The translations under genes were made by a program, and so were the position numbers. A stretch of DNA of 64,000 nt, taken from contig NZ_CP020083.1 of assembly GCF_003431825.1 (NCBI RefSeq), forward strand, positions 3,324,501 to 3,388,500, in the 5' to 3' direction. Source of the DNA: Blastomonas fulva (GTDB lineage Bacteria; Pseudomonadota; Alphaproteobacteria; Sphingomonadales; Sphingomonadaceae). Shown here one piece after another: positions 43,417 through 53,392 of the stretch (positions within the stretch are counted from its first letter, which is position 1; each line of letters opens with the position of its first letter). The notes under the pieces were generated by a model, which did no database searches, was not told where the DNA came from, and saw nothing but the letters and a program-made list of their open reading frames with translations.

Positions 43417-44751
43417 ATGGATCGCCGCGAGTTTGCCAAGAGCCTGACCGCGCTCGCCTTTGCCGGGCTTGCCGGGTGCACTGCCCGGGGGCTAGGCGCC
43501 AGTGTGTCGAGCGCCGATCTGGTGCTGGACCCCGAGGGCGTAATCGACCTGCCGCGGGGCTATGCCTATCGGGTTATCTCGCGCGCGGGCGACGCCATGG
43601 ACGACGGGCATGTCGTGGGCGACCGTGCCGACGGCATGGGATGCTTCGCGCTCGATCGCCACCGCGTCGCGCTGGTGCGCAACCACGAACTGCAGGTCAA
43701 GCACCACGGATCGGGACCATTTGGCGAACGCGCGGTCGCCCTGGCCTACGACCGGACCAACGACGGCCGCGCCCTGCCCGGCGGCACCTCAACGCTGATC
43801 TATGATCTGCGCCGCGGACGGGTCGAGGCGCAGTATCAGAGCCTCGCGGGCACGATCCGCAACTGCTCGGGCGGCATCACCCCCTGGGGCAGCTGGCTGA
43901 CCTGCGAGGAGGATGTCACCCGCGCGGGCAATGGCGTAGCGCGCGATCATGGCTGGGTGTTCGAGGTTCCCGCCGCGCACAAGGGCCTGGTCGAGCCGGT
44001 CCCGCTCACCGCCATGGGGCGGTTCAACCACGAGGCCGCCGCGGTCGATCCGGCGACCGGCATCGTCTACCTGACCGAGGACCGCGACGATTCGCTGTTC
44101 TATCGCTTCCTCCCAGCCAGGCGCGGCGAGCTTGCCGCTGGCGGCAGGCTGCAGGCGCTGGCCTTTGTCGAACCGGGGCTGGACGACACGCGCAACTGGT
44201 CCGAGGTGACTTTGCCGCGCGGTACCGGCAGGCCGGTGCGCTGGGTCGATCTCGACGGCACCCACAGCCCCGATGACGATCTGCGGCTTCGCGGCCATGC
44301 TGCAGGCGCTGCGCGGTTTGCGCGCGGCGAGGGCGTGCATTTCGGCAACGGATCGATCTATTTCTGCTGCACCTCGGGCGGCGCGGCCAAGCTCGGTCAG
44401 GTGATGCGCTATCGCCCCAGCAAGGCGGAGGGCCAGGCCGGCGAACGCACGTCTCCAGGGACGCTGCAGAATTTCGTGGAATCCAGCGATCCGGCGCTGT
44501 TCAACTTCGGCGACAACTTGACCGTTGCGCCGAACGGCCATCTGGTGGTGTGCGAGGACCAGTATTCGCTGATCGTGAACAACCACCTGCGCGGGGTGAC
44601 CCCGGCGGGCGATCTCTACACGCTGGGTCGCTGCCGCCAGCAGACCGAGCTTGCCGGCGCGTGCTTCTCGCCCGATGGATCGACGCTGTTCGTCAACCTC
44701 TACAGTCCCGCGATGACGCTTGCGATCACCGGGCCTTGGGGCTCGGCATGA
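43417..44751 (+). CDS. PhoX-family (DUF839) phosphatase-like Tat lipoprotein
   Basis: The 444-aa protein has an N-terminus MDRREFAKSLTALAFAGLAGC: a twin-arginine motif (DRREFAK) combined with a lipobox (LAGC), so it is predicted to be exported folded and lipidated. The mature part is a beta-propeller of the PhoX/DUF839 family, with RNCSGGITPWGSWLTCEEDV, GRFNHEAAAVDPATGIVYLTED and CEDQYSL as metal-site-type segments. PhoX enzymes are calcium/iron alkaline phosphatases; true phosphatase activity is not certain for this branch. The 3' end overlaps the convergent gene by 26 bases. Confidence 0.85.
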   Translation: MDRREFAKSLTALAFAGLAGCTARGLGASVSSADLVLDPEGVIDLPRGYAYRVISRAGDAMDDGHVVGDRADGMGCFALDRHRVALVRNHELQVKHHGSGPFGERAVALAYDRTNDGRALPGGTSTLIYDLRRGRVEAQYQSLAGTIRNCSGGITPWGSWLTCEEDVTRAGNGVARDHGWVFEVPAAHKGLVEPVPLTAMGRFNHEAAAVDPATGIVYLTEDRDDSLFYRFLPARRGELAAGGRLQALAFVEPGLDDTRNWSEVTLPRGTGRPVRWVDLDGTHSPDDDLRLRGHAAGAARFARGEGVHFGNGSIYFCCTSGGAAKLGQVMRYRPSKAEGQAGERTSPGTLQNFVESSDPALFNFGDNLTVAPNGHLVVCEDQYSLIVNNHLRGVTPAGDLYTLGRCRQQTELAGACFSPDGSTLFVNLYSPAMTLAITGPWGSA

Positions 44752-45259
44752 CCGGGCCGGGGCGCAGCATCACCGTCTTGGCCTCGCCCCCTGCAAAGCG
44801 CAGCGTCTGCACGCTCGGGCCACGCCGCACCACGACCTGGTTGACCTGGCGCGGATAGATATCGCGCAGGATGGTCGACCGCACTTCCAGCGCCCTGGGA
44901 TTGCCGATCACGCTGCCGGTATAGTCCACCCGCACATCGCGCACCCCGATCTCGACCGACCCGACGGTTAGCGCCACCGGCGCGCCATCGGCGGACAGGC
45001 TGAAATGCGCGAGCAGATAGGTCTTCAGTTCCTCAATCGCAGCGGGATCATCCAGGCTGGTCTGCGCATCGGGCGCGATCTCGGCCAGCGCCGGTTCCAG
45101 ATCATGCGCCTCGAACCGGTGCGACACGGTGACCGCGCCATTGTCCGCCAGCGTGACGACGCTCATCGCATCATGCCCGCGATGCGCTCCGGCCTGAGAC
45201 GTGAACGTTGCAGCAGCGGCCAGCGCCAGAGCACCGGCGATCAGTCGCAAACCCCTCAT
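44726..45259 (-). CDS. Small exported protein, DUF6702-like
   Basis: The 177-aa precursor has a Sec signal peptide (ALALAAAATFTSQAGAHRGHD). The beta-rich mature domain contains HRFEAHDLEPALAEI and a terminal IYPRQVNQVVVRRG segment, as in the DUF6702 family often found before M1 aminopeptidases. It overlaps the upstream peptidase gene by 4 bases, so the two are co-translated. Function unknown, perhaps a partner or chaperone of the peptidase. Confidence 0.75.
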   Translation of the reverse strand: MRGLRLIAGALALAAAATFTSQAGAHRGHDAMSVVTLADNGAVTVSHRFEAHDLEPALAEIAPDAQTSLDDPAAIEELKTYLLAHFSLSADGAPVALTVGSVEIGVRDVRVDYTGSVIGNPRALEVRSTILRDIYPRQVNQVVVRRGPSVQTLRFAGGEAKTVMLRPGPVMPSPKAR

Positions 45260-47652
45260 TTCGGCGGCACGTCATAGGTGCGTAGCGAATCGGGCAGCAC
45301 CTTCATGTCCGAATCCTTCATCCGGTTCTTGCCTTCTTCGGGCGTGTCGATCTTCAACGTCCTGGGATCGATCTGGCCTGCATAGATGTTGTTCGAACGA
45401 TCGGCATCGGCGGTTTCCCACAGCGGATCGACCTCCGCCCGGACCAGGGTCTTTGCCGTCACGAACTGCCAGGTCACGTTCTTCTGGTTGTAGCGCCACA
45501 CTTCGGCGGGGATGCGCGCGGTCTCGCTCGATCCGTCGGCAAAATCCATCTTGAGGATCACCGGCATCACCAGCCCGCCGCGGTTGGCGAAGCTGAAGCG
45601 GTAGAAATTGTCGGTCACCTGCCGCGCGGCCTTTTCCTCTGCAGTCAGGTCGGCATAGGCCTCCGCAGCCTTGCGCTTGTCGGCAGCGGTGGCGTCGAGC
45701 GGATCGACCGCGTCATAGAAGTCGCGCGTAGCCGGGTCGCGTTCGACCACGGTCTGCTGCCCGGCGTTGCGCTGGGCGGTGAGCGACTTCGGCTCGGTAT
45801 CGCGCTCCCTCTTGCGCGCGGCGGCAGCGGCGGTCGCATCCGCAGGCTCCAGCGTGGCGCGCACCACCTTGTCGAGCGCAATGTCGACATGGTCGGTCGA
45901 ATAGAACCAACCGCGCCAGAACCAGTCGAGATCGACGCCCGAGCTTTCCTCCATCGTGCGGAAGAAGTCATAGGGCGTGGGGTGCTTGAACCGCCAGCGT
46001 TCCGCATATTCGCGGAACGCGCGGTCGAACAGTTCGCGGCCCAGCACCGTCTCGCGCAGGATCGTCAGCGCGGTGGCGGGCTTGCCATAGCCGTTGGCCC
46101 CGAACTGCAGCACCGAATCCGACTGGGTCATCAGCGGCATCTGGTTGGTCGAGAGCATGTATTCGGCGATATCCTTGGGCTCGCCGCGGCGCGCTGGATA
46201 ATCTTTGTCCCACAATTTTTCCGCCTGGAACTGCAGGAAGGTGTTGAGCCCCTCGTCCATCCAGGTCCACTGCCGCTCGTCAGAATTGACGATCATCGGG
46301 AACCAGTTGTGGCCGATCTCGTGGATCACCACGCCGATCAGCCCGTATTTGGCGCGGTCGGTGTAAGTGAGGTTGCCGGTCTTCTTGTCCTTCACCGGGC
46401 GCGGGCCGTTGAAGGTGATCATCGGATACTCCATGCCGCCCACCGGACCGTTGACCGACTGCGCGACAGGATAGGGATAGGGGAAGGCAAACTTCCCGTA
46501 GACATCGATGGTGTGCGCGATCGACTTGGTCGAATACGCATCCCACAAAGGCCGGGCTTCCTTGGGGAAAAAGCTCATCGCCATCACCAGGGGCTGTTCG
46601 GCGAAATCCTGTTTCACGCCCAGCGCATCCCAGGCGAACTTGCGCGACGAGGCCCAGCCGAAATCACGCACGTTTTCCGCCGCGAACACCCAGGTCTTCT
46701 CGCCCGTTGCCTTGCCGCGCTCTGCGGCCACGGCTTCTTCGGGCGTCACGACATAGACCGGGCTGGTTGCGGTCTTGGCCTGTTCGAGTCGCTGGCGCTG
46801 CGCCGCGCTGAGCACCGCATCGGGGTTCTGCAGCACGCCAGTGGCCGAGACGACATGATCGGAAGGCACGGTCAGCGCGACGCGATAATCGCCGAACTCC
46901 AGCGTGAACTCGCCCGAGCCGATGAACGCCTTGTTGTGCCAGCCTTCATAGTCCGAATAGACCGCGAGCCGCGGGAACCATTGCGCGCCCTCGAAGATGC
47001 AGTTGCCGTCCTCGCCGGGCTGGGTGAAGCACTCGTAACCCGATCGGCCGCCGACGACCTTGTTCTCGACCATCGGGAACGACCAGTCGATGAAGAAGCT
47101 GGTTTCGCCGCCATTGGGCGCGACAGCCTGCCCCAGATCGATGCGCAGCAGGCTGTCGACCACGGTGAACGGCAGAGCCTTGCCCGAGGCGTCGCGCACC
47201 GCAGATATGGTGAAGCCGCCCTCCCATTCCTGCATGCGCTTGACGCGGCGCACTTCGGCAAGGCTGATCTTGTCGCCCGATACGGTCTCGGTCATCGCCG
47301 CGATCGAATCGCGCTTGTAATCGTTCTGATCGAGCAGCAGCCACAAATAGGGCAGCGCGTCGGGCGAATTGTTCTGGTAGCGCACCGTCTGGGTGCCGCT
47401 GACCATGCGCTTGGCCTCGTCGAGCCGCGCCTGGACGTCGTAATCGACCTTCTGCTGCCAGTAGCGGTAGCCGGGCGCGCCGGAGGCGTTGCGGTAATCG
47501 GTCGGGGTCGGCCAGTCCTCGCCCTCGAGCTGGCGGAACTTGTCCTCGTAATTGCCCTTGGTCTGCTCGACCGGGCTGGCGAGTGCAGGCGTTACAAGGA
47601 TGGAAACGGCGCATGCGAGCGCAGACGCGGATACGGTAAAGTGACGACGCAA
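45256..47652 (-). CDS. M1-family zinc metallopeptidase, exported
   Basis: The 798-aa protein starts with a signal peptide (ASALACAVSILVTPALAS). The zinc site is HEIGHNWFP plus Glu in WTWMDEGLNTF, that is HExxH-x18-E, and GGMEYPM matches the GAMEN exopeptidase motif loosely. It probably cleaves peptides from the N-terminus in the periplasm. The long C-terminal Ala/Lys/Arg-rich segment around residues 600-680 is low complexity. The start is the first ATG of a clear signal peptide. It is co-directional with and overlaps the DUF6702-like gene. Confidence 0.92.
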   Translation of the reverse strand: MRRHFTVSASALACAVSILVTPALASPVEQTKGNYEDKFRQLEGEDWPTPTDYRNASGAPGYRYWQQKVDYDVQARLDEAKRMVSGTQTVRYQNNSPDALPYLWLLLDQNDYKRDSIAAMTETVSGDKISLAEVRRVKRMQEWEGGFTISAVRDASGKALPFTVVDSLLRIDLGQAVAPNGGETSFFIDWSFPMVENKVVGGRSGYECFTQPGEDGNCIFEGAQWFPRLAVYSDYEGWHNKAFIGSGEFTLEFGDYRVALTVPSDHVVSATGVLQNPDAVLSAAQRQRLEQAKTATSPVYVVTPEEAVAAERGKATGEKTWVFAAENVRDFGWASSRKFAWDALGVKQDFAEQPLVMAMSFFPKEARPLWDAYSTKSIAHTIDVYGKFAFPYPYPVAQSVNGPVGGMEYPMITFNGPRPVKDKKTGNLTYTDRAKYGLIGVVIHEIGHNWFPMIVNSDERQWTWMDEGLNTFLQFQAEKLWDKDYPARRGEPKDIAEYMLSTNQMPLMTQSDSVLQFGANGYGKPATALTILRETVLGRELFDRAFREYAERWRFKHPTPYDFFRTMEESSGVDLDWFWRGWFYSTDHVDIALDKVVRATLEPADATAAAAARKRERDTEPKSLTAQRNAGQQTVVERDPATRDFYDAVDPLDATAADKRKAAEAYADLTAEEKAARQVTDNFYRFSFANRGGLVMPVILKMDFADGSSETARIPAEVWRYNQKNVTWQFVTAKTLVRAEVDPLWETADADRSNNIYAGQIDPRTLKIDTPEEGKNRMKDSDMKVLPDSLRTYDVPPK

Positions 47653-47767
47653 GACGACCCCCTCTATCGGGGCTTGATGCCCCGGTCTGGTTATGGGGGA
47701 CAGGAATGTTACACTATAGCATGCAGGTCAATGCCGAACGGAGCGTCGATGGCTCGGCCTGTCGCAG

Positions 47768-48826
47768 CTAACTCAGCGCCAGCACGCTGGTCATGATCAC
47801 CCGCACCAGCTCGGCATGGCCGCGCGCGCCGGTCTTGGCGTAGATCTTCTTGGAATAATTCCGCGCGGTCTCCACCGTGATCCCCAGGGTTTCCGCCGCT
47901 TCGGCTATGCTCGTCGCCTGCGCCAGCAGCCAGGCCAATCGCGCCTCGCTGGGCAGCAGCCCGAACAGATCGACCAGCTGCTCGCAACGATCCGCCTGCG
48001 ACCGCCGGTCGCCGCTGACATAGACGATGACTGCTGCGGACCGATGTCCCGAAAGGGTATCGCCCTGCAACGGCGCCACCAGCATGTCGAGCCACGGATC
48101 CTGGCTGAGCCGGATCGCCAGAGGACGCATCGTCCGGCCCGATGCCACCTGCTTGAGATAGGCGGCAAGCTGGCGATCGACGGATGGCGATGCAGGCACA
48201 AGGCGGTCGTATCGGCCGCGCCGCAGCAGTGTGCCCCACTGGAACATCTGCTCCATATTCTGCGTCGATTCGACGATCCGTCCCTGCGTGTCCAGCGTGA
48301 GCCAGGCGATCTTGAGCCTGTTGAAGGCCTCTCCGGTGACGGCCGAGCGAAAGCGTTCACGCTCAAGCGCGGCAAAACTGCGCAGGGCGATCCGCAGATG
48401 CGGTGCCAGCCCTAGCAGCAACGCGCCGGAAGCAGAGCCGAGCGCACGACCGCCGGCACAGGCGAGCCAGCCATCCACGCCGCTGGGCTCGGTGATCCGC
48501 ACTGCGCGCACGGCCGTGATCCGCGCAGCCTGCATGGCCTGCCGCACCTGATCGCGATCATGCCGGTTGGCCGACTCCAGCAGGTCATCGAGCGCATACC
48601 CCCGGCCTTCGCGCATCTGGGCCGCCAGCATGTGGCCCTTCAGCGCGGCGGTCGGACCTTCGCCTGCCAGCAGCTCAGCCACGTCGGACTGACCCTCTGG
48701 ACGGATCACAAGCATGGCGCAGGTCGCACCCGCCGCCACGCGCAAGCGTTTCAGGAATCCGTCCCACAGGGGGGTTTCGAACATCCCCTCATGCAGCGAT
48801 TCCAGCAGGCCATCGTCAAAACGCAT
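47768..48826 (-). CDS. LuxR-type transcriptional regulator
   Basis: The 352-aa protein has a C-terminal LuxR/GerE helix-turn-helix ([54 protein letters not shown]; key helix [12 protein letters not shown]). The first ~280 residues have a PAS-like core ([23 protein letters not shown]) but no receiver domain or autoinducer-binding signature. It is probably activated by an unidentified ligand. It is divergent from cysD across a short region with an inverted repeat at 48841-48856. Confidence 0.85.
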   Translation of the reverse strand: MRFDDGLLESLHEGMFETPLWDGFLKRLRVAAGATCAMLVIRPEGQSDVAELLAGEGPTAALKGHMLAAQMREGRGYALDDLLESANRHDRDQVRQAMQAARITAVRAVRITEPSGVDGWLACAGGRALGSASGALLLGLAPHLRIALRSFAALERERFRSAVTGEAFNRLKIAWLTLDTQGRIVESTQNMEQMFQWGTLLRRGRYDRLVPASPSVDRQLAAYLKQVASGRTMRPLAIRLSQDPWLDMLVAPLQGDTLSGHRSAAVIVYVSGDRRSQADRCEQLVDLFGLLPSEARLAWLLAQATSIAEAAETLGITVETARNYSKKIYAKTGARGHAELVRVIMTSVLALS

Positions 48827-48840
48827 GGCATTGCTTCTAC

Positions 48841-48856
48841 CCTCCCATCTGGGAGG
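48841..48856. promoter_or_regulatory. Inverted repeat in the luxR-like/cysD divergent region
   Basis: CCTCCCA-TC-TGGGAGG is a perfect 7-base palindrome 15 bases before the luxR-like start and about 60 before cysD. It could be an operator or a leader hairpin. Confidence 0.35.
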
Positions 48857-48915
48857 TTCAAGCCCCTACACACTATGCCATTGCGATGATCACGAAACAC
48901 GGAGCCAACCACGCG

Positions 48916-49830
48916 ATGACCCGCACCCTGACCCATCTCGAACGACTCGAGGCCGAAGCGATCCACATCATGCGCGAAGTGGTGGCTCAGGCGGAAAAGC
49001 CGGTGATGCTGTATTCGGTGGGCAAGGACAGCGCGGTGATGCTGCATCTGGCGCGCAAGGCATTCTATCCCTCGCCGCCGCCCTTCCCGCTGCTGCACGT
49101 CGATACCACCTGGAAGTTCAAGGACATGTACGCGCTGCGCGACCGGATGGCTCGCGAGAGCGGGATGGAGCTGCTGGTCTACCAGAACCCCGAAGCCGCT
49201 GAGCGCGGGATCAACCCTTTCGACCATGGCCCGCTGCACACCGACATGTGGAAGACAGAAGGCCTCAAACAGGCGCTCGACCTGCACGGGTTCGACGCGG
49301 CCTTCGGCGGTGCGCGGCGCGACGAGGAAAAGAGCCGCGCCAAGGAGCGCATCTTCTCGTTCCGCACCGCAAGCCATGGCTGGGACCCCAAGAACCAGCG
49401 TCCCGAACTGTGGAACCTCTACAACGCCCGCAAGAACAAGGGCGAGAGCATCCGCGTCTTCCCGATCAGCAACTGGACCGAACTCGACATCTGGCAGTAC
49501 ATCCAGCTCAACGATGTGCCTATCGTGCCGCTCTATTTTGCCGCCGTCCGCCCGACCTTCGAATGGGAGGGGCAGCTGTTCATGGCCGATGATGTCGAGC
49601 GGCTGACCCGGGTGCTGGGCCGCACGCCCGAGATCACCGATCGGTCGATCCGCTTCCGCACCCTGGGCTGCTTCCCGCTCACCGGCGCGGTCGAGAGCAC
49701 CGCAAGCACGCTGCCCGAGGTCATCCAGGAAACGCTGCTCACCACCACCTCGGAACGTCAGGGCCGGGTGATCGACAAGGATGCCGGCGGCGCGGGCATG
49801 GAAAAGAAGAAGCAGGAGGGCTATTTCTGA
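48916..49830 (+). CDS. cysD: Sulfate adenylyltransferase subunit 2
   Basis: The 304-aa ATP-pyrophosphatase of the PAPS-reductase fold has the PP-loop motif [20 protein letters not shown] and the family-typical [25 protein letters not shown] and [14 protein letters not shown] segments. Together with CysN it makes adenosine 5'-phosphosulfate from sulfate and ATP. The ATG at 48916 is preferred since ACGGAG lies upstream and the length then matches the usual ~302. The stop overlaps the cysN start by one base. Confidence 0.96.
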   Translation: MTRTLTHLERLEAEAIHIMREVVAQAEKPVMLYSVGKDSAVMLHLARKAFYPSPPPFPLLHVDTTWKFKDMYALRDRMARESGMELLVYQNPEAAERGINPFDHGPLHTDMWKTEGLKQALDLHGFDAAFGGARRDEEKSRAKERIFSFRTASHGWDPKNQRPELWNLYNARKNKGESIRVFPISNWTELDIWQYIQLNDVPIVPLYFAAVRPTFEWEGQLFMADDVERLTRVLGRTPEITDRSIRFRTLGCFPLTGAVESTASTLPEVIQETLLTTTSERQGRVIDKDAGGAGMEKKKQEGYF

Positions 49831-51734
49831 TGGACAACGCTTATCAGACCGAGGCTCTCATCGCCGAGGACATCCACGCCTATCTCGACGTCCACCAGCA
49901 CAAGACGATGCTGCGCTTCATCACTTGCGGATCGGTGGACGACGGCAAGTCGACGCTGATCGGACGGCTGCTGTACGACAGCAAGATGATCTTCGAGGAC
50001 CAACTCGCCGCGCTCGAGGCCGACAGCAAGCGCGTCGGCACCCAGGGGCAGGAGATCGACTTTGCGCTGCTGGTCGATGGCCTCGCCGCCGAGCGCGAGC
50101 AGGGCATCACCATCGATGTCGCCTATCGCTTCTTCAACACCGAAAAGCGCAAGTTCATCGTCGCGGACACTCCGGGGCATGAACAGTATACCCGCAATAT
50201 GGTCACCGGCGCCTCGACCGCGGACCTTGCCGTCATCCTGATCGATGCGCGCAAGGGGGTGCTCACCCAGACGCGGCGGCACAGCTATCTCGCGCACCTC
50301 ATCGGCATCCGCAACATCGTGCTGGCGGTCAACAAGATGGATCTGGTGGACTACAGCCAGACCCGCTTCGACGAGATCGTCGCCGAATATCGCGAATTTG
50401 CTACCAGCATCGGCATCACCGCTTTCACCGCGATGCCGATCAGCGGCTTCAAGGGCGACAACATCACCGCCCCCTCGGCCAACACGCCCTGGTACACCGG
50501 CCCCAGCCTGATCGCGCATCTCGAAGAGGTCGAAGTGAACAGCGCGCAGGAACAGACGCGCCCGTTCCGCATGCCGGTCCAGTGGGTCAACCGCCCCAAT
50601 CTCGATTTCCGGGGCTTTTCCGGGCTGATCGCGGGTGGATCGGTGAGGCCAGGTGATGCCGTGCGCGTGCTGCCCTCGGGCAAGACCAGCACCATCAGCC
50701 GCATCGTCACGCTTGAGGGCGATCTCGACGAGGCGGTTGTGGGCCAGTCGGTGACATTGTGCCTCGCCGACGAGATCGACTGTTCGCGCGGCGATGTCAT
50801 CGCCACCGCGGACAACCCGCCCGAGGTAGCCGACCAGTTCGAGGCGACCATCGTGTGGATGGACGACGAGGCGATGCTGGTGGGCCGGTCCTATTGGCTC
50901 AAGCTCGGCACCCAGACCGTGTCGGTGACGGTGCAGCAGCCCAAATACACCGTCAACGTCAACACGCTTGAGCATCTTGCGTGCAAGACGCTCGAGCTCA
51001 ACGCGATCGGTGTCGCCGAGATCGCCACCGACAAGCCTATCGTGTTCGAAGCCTATGCCGACAGCCGGACGCTGGGCGGGTTCGTGCTTGTCGACAAGCT
51101 CACCAACCGCACCGTGGCGGCGGGCATGCTGCATTTCTCGCTGCGCCGCGCGCAGAACGTCCACTGGCAGGCGACCGACATCACCCGCGAGGTCCATGCC
51201 GGCCTCAAGAACCAGAAGCCCAAGGTGCTGTGGTTCACCGGGCTTTCCGGATCGGGCAAGTCGACCATTGCCAACGAGGTCGAAAAGTCACTCAACCTGA
51301 TGAACCGGCACACCTTCCTGCTTGATGGTGACAATGTCCGGCACGGTCTCAACCGCGACCTTGGCTTTACCGAAGCCGACCGGATCGAGAACATCCGCCG
51401 GGTCGGAGAAGTTGCCAAGCTGATGGCCGATGCCGGTCTGATCGTGCTCACCGCGTTCATCAGCCCGTTCCGCGCCGAACGCGAAATGGTACGCAAGATG
51501 CTGCCAGAGGGCGAGTTCATCGAGATCTTCGTCGATACCCCGCTCGAGGTCGCCGAGGCGCGCGACGTCAAGGGCCTCTACAAGAAGGCCCGTGCGGGCG
51601 CGCTCAAGAACTTCACCGGGATCGACAGCCCCTATGAGCCGCCCGAAACCCCCGACATCCGCGTCAATACGGTCGCGATGACGCCTGGGGAAGCCGCCGA
51701 GCATATCATTCGCCAGCTGATGCCGCTGAAATGA
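49830..51734 (+). CDS. cysNC: Bifunctional sulfate adenylyltransferase subunit 1 / adenylylsulfate kinase
   Basis: The 634-aa fusion has two parts. The N-terminal GTPase (CysN) has G1 GSVDDGKST at 34-42, [12 protein letters not shown] (G3) and NKMDLVD (G4), followed by EF-Tu-like barrels. The C-terminal part from about residue 460 (CysC) has its own P-loop GLSGSGKST starting at 471 and the [15 protein letters not shown] and [10 protein letters not shown] motifs. The first half boosts ATP sulfurylase by GTP hydrolysis, the second phosphorylates APS to PAPS. The fusion is common in alphaproteobacteria (NodQ-like). Confidence 0.97.
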   Translation: MDNAYQTEALIAEDIHAYLDVHQHKTMLRFITCGSVDDGKSTLIGRLLYDSKMIFEDQLAALEADSKRVGTQGQEIDFALLVDGLAAEREQGITIDVAYRFFNTEKRKFIVADTPGHEQYTRNMVTGASTADLAVILIDARKGVLTQTRRHSYLAHLIGIRNIVLAVNKMDLVDYSQTRFDEIVAEYREFATSIGITAFTAMPISGFKGDNITAPSANTPWYTGPSLIAHLEEVEVNSAQEQTRPFRMPVQWVNRPNLDFRGFSGLIAGGSVRPGDAVRVLPSGKTSTISRIVTLEGDLDEAVVGQSVTLCLADEIDCSRGDVIATADNPPEVADQFEATIVWMDDEAMLVGRSYWLKLGTQTVSVTVQQPKYTVNVNTLEHLACKTLELNAIGVAEIATDKPIVFEAYADSRTLGGFVLVDKLTNRTVAAGMLHFSLRRAQNVHWQATDITREVHAGLKNQKPKVLWFTGLSGSGKSTIANEVEKSLNLMNRHTFLLDGDNVRHGLNRDLGFTEADRIENIRRVGEVAKLMADAGLIVLTAFISPFRAEREMVRKMLPEGEFIEIFVDTPLEVAEARDVKGLYKKARAGALKNFTGIDSPYEPPETPDIRVNTVAMTPGEAAEHIIRQLMPLK

Positions 51735-52471
51735 GTATGACCGATGGCGACCTTGCCGCGCATCTGGCGCACACCGCAGGCCGCATCCTGCTCGACGTCA
51801 GGCAATCGGGGCTGGTGTCAGGCGCATCGCTGGGCAAGGCCGGCGACCAGACCGCGAACCAGCTGCTGGTCCATGCCCTGCGCCAGCAGCGGCCCGATGA
51901 CGGCCTGTTGTCCGAAGAGGAAAAGGACAATCTGGAGCGGCTCGCGCACCGCCGCGTGTGGATCATCGATCCGGTCGATGGCACCCGCGAATATGGCGAG
52001 GAGCGCGCCGACTGGGCGGTGCATATCGGGCTATCTATCGATGGCGTCGCCAGTATCGGTGCGGTTGCGTTGCCCGCGCTTGATGTCGTGTTGCGCAGCG
52101 ACCGGCCCCAGCCGCTGCCGCCGGGCGCGCCCATTCCGCGCATGGTTGTCAGCCGAACCCGCCCCGCGAAAGAGGCGCTCGCGGTAGCCGAGACGCTGGC
52201 GGCCGAACTTCTGCCGATGGGCAGCGCGGGCGCCAAGGCGATGGCGATCGTGCGCGGCGAGGCGGAAATCTATCTGCACACCGGCGGCCAGTTCGAATGG
52301 GACAGCTGCGCCCCGGTCGCGGTCGCCGCAGCGCATGGGCTCCACGTCAGCCGCGCCGACGGAACTCCCCTCGTCTACAACCAGGCCGACACCTACATGC
52401 CCGACCTGCTGATCTGCCGCCCGGAATGGACCGAGCGGGTGCTCATGGCGATGCGCGCGCTCACCGACTGA
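51731..52471 (+). CDS. cysQ: 3'(2'),5'-bisphosphate nucleotidase CysQ
   Basis: The 246-aa phosphatase of the inositol-monophosphatase fold has the metal motif [11 protein letters not shown] and the later segment [22 protein letters not shown]. The upstream EE pair appears as LLSEEEKDN. It removes the 3'-phosphate from PAP, the by-product of PAPS use. It overlaps cysNC by ATGA and is the last gene of the operon; a hairpin at 52497-52523 follows. Confidence 0.93.
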   Translation: MSMTDGDLAAHLAHTAGRILLDVRQSGLVSGASLGKAGDQTANQLLVHALRQQRPDDGLLSEEEKDNLERLAHRRVWIIDPVDGTREYGEERADWAVHIGLSIDGVASIGAVALPALDVVLRSDRPQPLPPGAPIPRMVVSRTRPAKEALAVAETLAAELLPMGSAGAKAMAIVRGEAEIYLHTGGQFEWDSCAPVAVAAAHGLHVSRADGTPLVYNQADTYMPDLLICRPEWTERVLMAMRALTD

Positions 52472-52496
52472 CGGTGGGCGCGCCCGGACAGCCTCA

Positions 52497-52523
52497 GACT
52501 GCCTGAGCCACGCTCAGGCAGTC
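52497..52523. terminator. Hairpin between cysQ and the convergent coq4-like gene
   Basis: GACTGCCTGAG pairs perfectly with CTCAGGCAGTC around CCACG. The right arm includes the stop codon of the coq4-like gene. No T-run follows, so efficiency is uncertain. Confidence 0.55.
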
Positions 52524-53296
52524 CGGGCCTTGCCGAGCAGGTCATAAGGATCGATGCCGCGCGCACGCAGCCGGTCGTGCGCCATCCCGTAAAACGCCGC
52601 CGGGGTGATGTTCAGCCGCTTGCGGGCCTGGGCCAGCGGCTCGGCGAGCAGCGACGCGATCGACTGCTCGGAAATGCGCGGGCACGCCTTGCCCAGCCGC
52701 TTCGCCTCGCCGATCGCCTTGAACACCGGCGCATCGCTGCGCACCGTCCGGGTCATGTTGAGTGCGCCCATATAGGCGATGAAGATGTTGCCGGGCGCGG
52801 GGTTCTGGCCATAGGTGAACGCCAGCACACACTGCTCGCCCAGCGCATCGCGGCCATAGCCGGTGAGCACATGCAGCAGGTCATGCGTGTCGCGCAGCCG
52901 GTTGATGTACCATTCGATCAGGTCGCCATAGCGGCGCCCCCTCTGGAACCGGTCGTATTCCTCGACCAGTCCGGCAGCGCTCAGCCCCTCGCGCTCCATG
53001 AAATCGACATAGGCATGCGCGACGCTCCCCTTGGGCATGGCGCGCAGCCTTGCATGATCGTCGAGCAGATCGGGCAGATAGGGCTCGCTCTCGCGCAGCG
53101 CCTTGCCGAAATCGCTGTAGACGAAGGCCTTCGCCTCATCGACGAGGCCCATCCGCGGGAGGCACTGGAAGATGTGGAACACCTGCTCGGTGTCTTCCTT
53201 GTCCGCCACCAGCTTGCGGAAATGGTGCATCGCCTTGAAGGGCCGAAACTTCGGCACGGGGCGGTCGGGATGGCGAAACACGGCGTCTGTCATCAT
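52514..53296 (-). CDS. Coq4-family protein
   Basis: The 260-aa protein carries the Coq4 zinc-type motif HDxxH-x11-E in DTHDLLHVLTGYGRDALGEQ. A C-terminal region with FYGMAHDRLRARGIDPYDLL follows. Coq4 organises ubiquinone biosynthesis and, in recent work on the human protein, has been linked to decarboxylation of C1 of the ring. Alphaproteobacterial relatives may do the same, but no other ubiquinone genes are near. The start could be either of two adjacent Met codons (53296, 53293). Confidence 0.85.
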   Translation of the reverse strand: MMTDAVFRHPDRPVPKFRPFKAMHHFRKLVADKEDTEQVFHIFQCLPRMGLVDEAKAFVYSDFGKALRESEPYLPDLLDDHARLRAMPKGSVAHAYVDFMEREGLSAAGLVEEYDRFQRGRRYGDLIEWYINRLRDTHDLLHVLTGYGRDALGEQCVLAFTYGQNPAPGNIFIAYMGALNMTRTVRSDAPVFKAIGEAKRLGKACPRISEQSIASLLAEPLAQARKRLNITPAAFYGMAHDRLRARGIDPYDLLGKARTA

Positions 53297-53392
53297 GGCA
53301 CCTGATCGGCGAGTGGAGTCTGGACTTACACCTGTGTTAATATCATGCCCGCAGCGGTTTGGAAATGCCCCGCCTGCGCAGGGCCAGAGTGA

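Noticed and set aside
41988-43481. 497-codon minus-strand open frame opposite the DHA2 transporter
   Set aside because: Gln/Arg/His-rich antisense translation. The sense strand encodes a complete 14-TM transporter.
45889-47796. 635-codon plus-strand open frame opposite the M1 peptidase
   Set aside because: Arg/His/Val-rich, no signal, no motif; the peptidase with HExxH-x18-E lies on the opposite strand.
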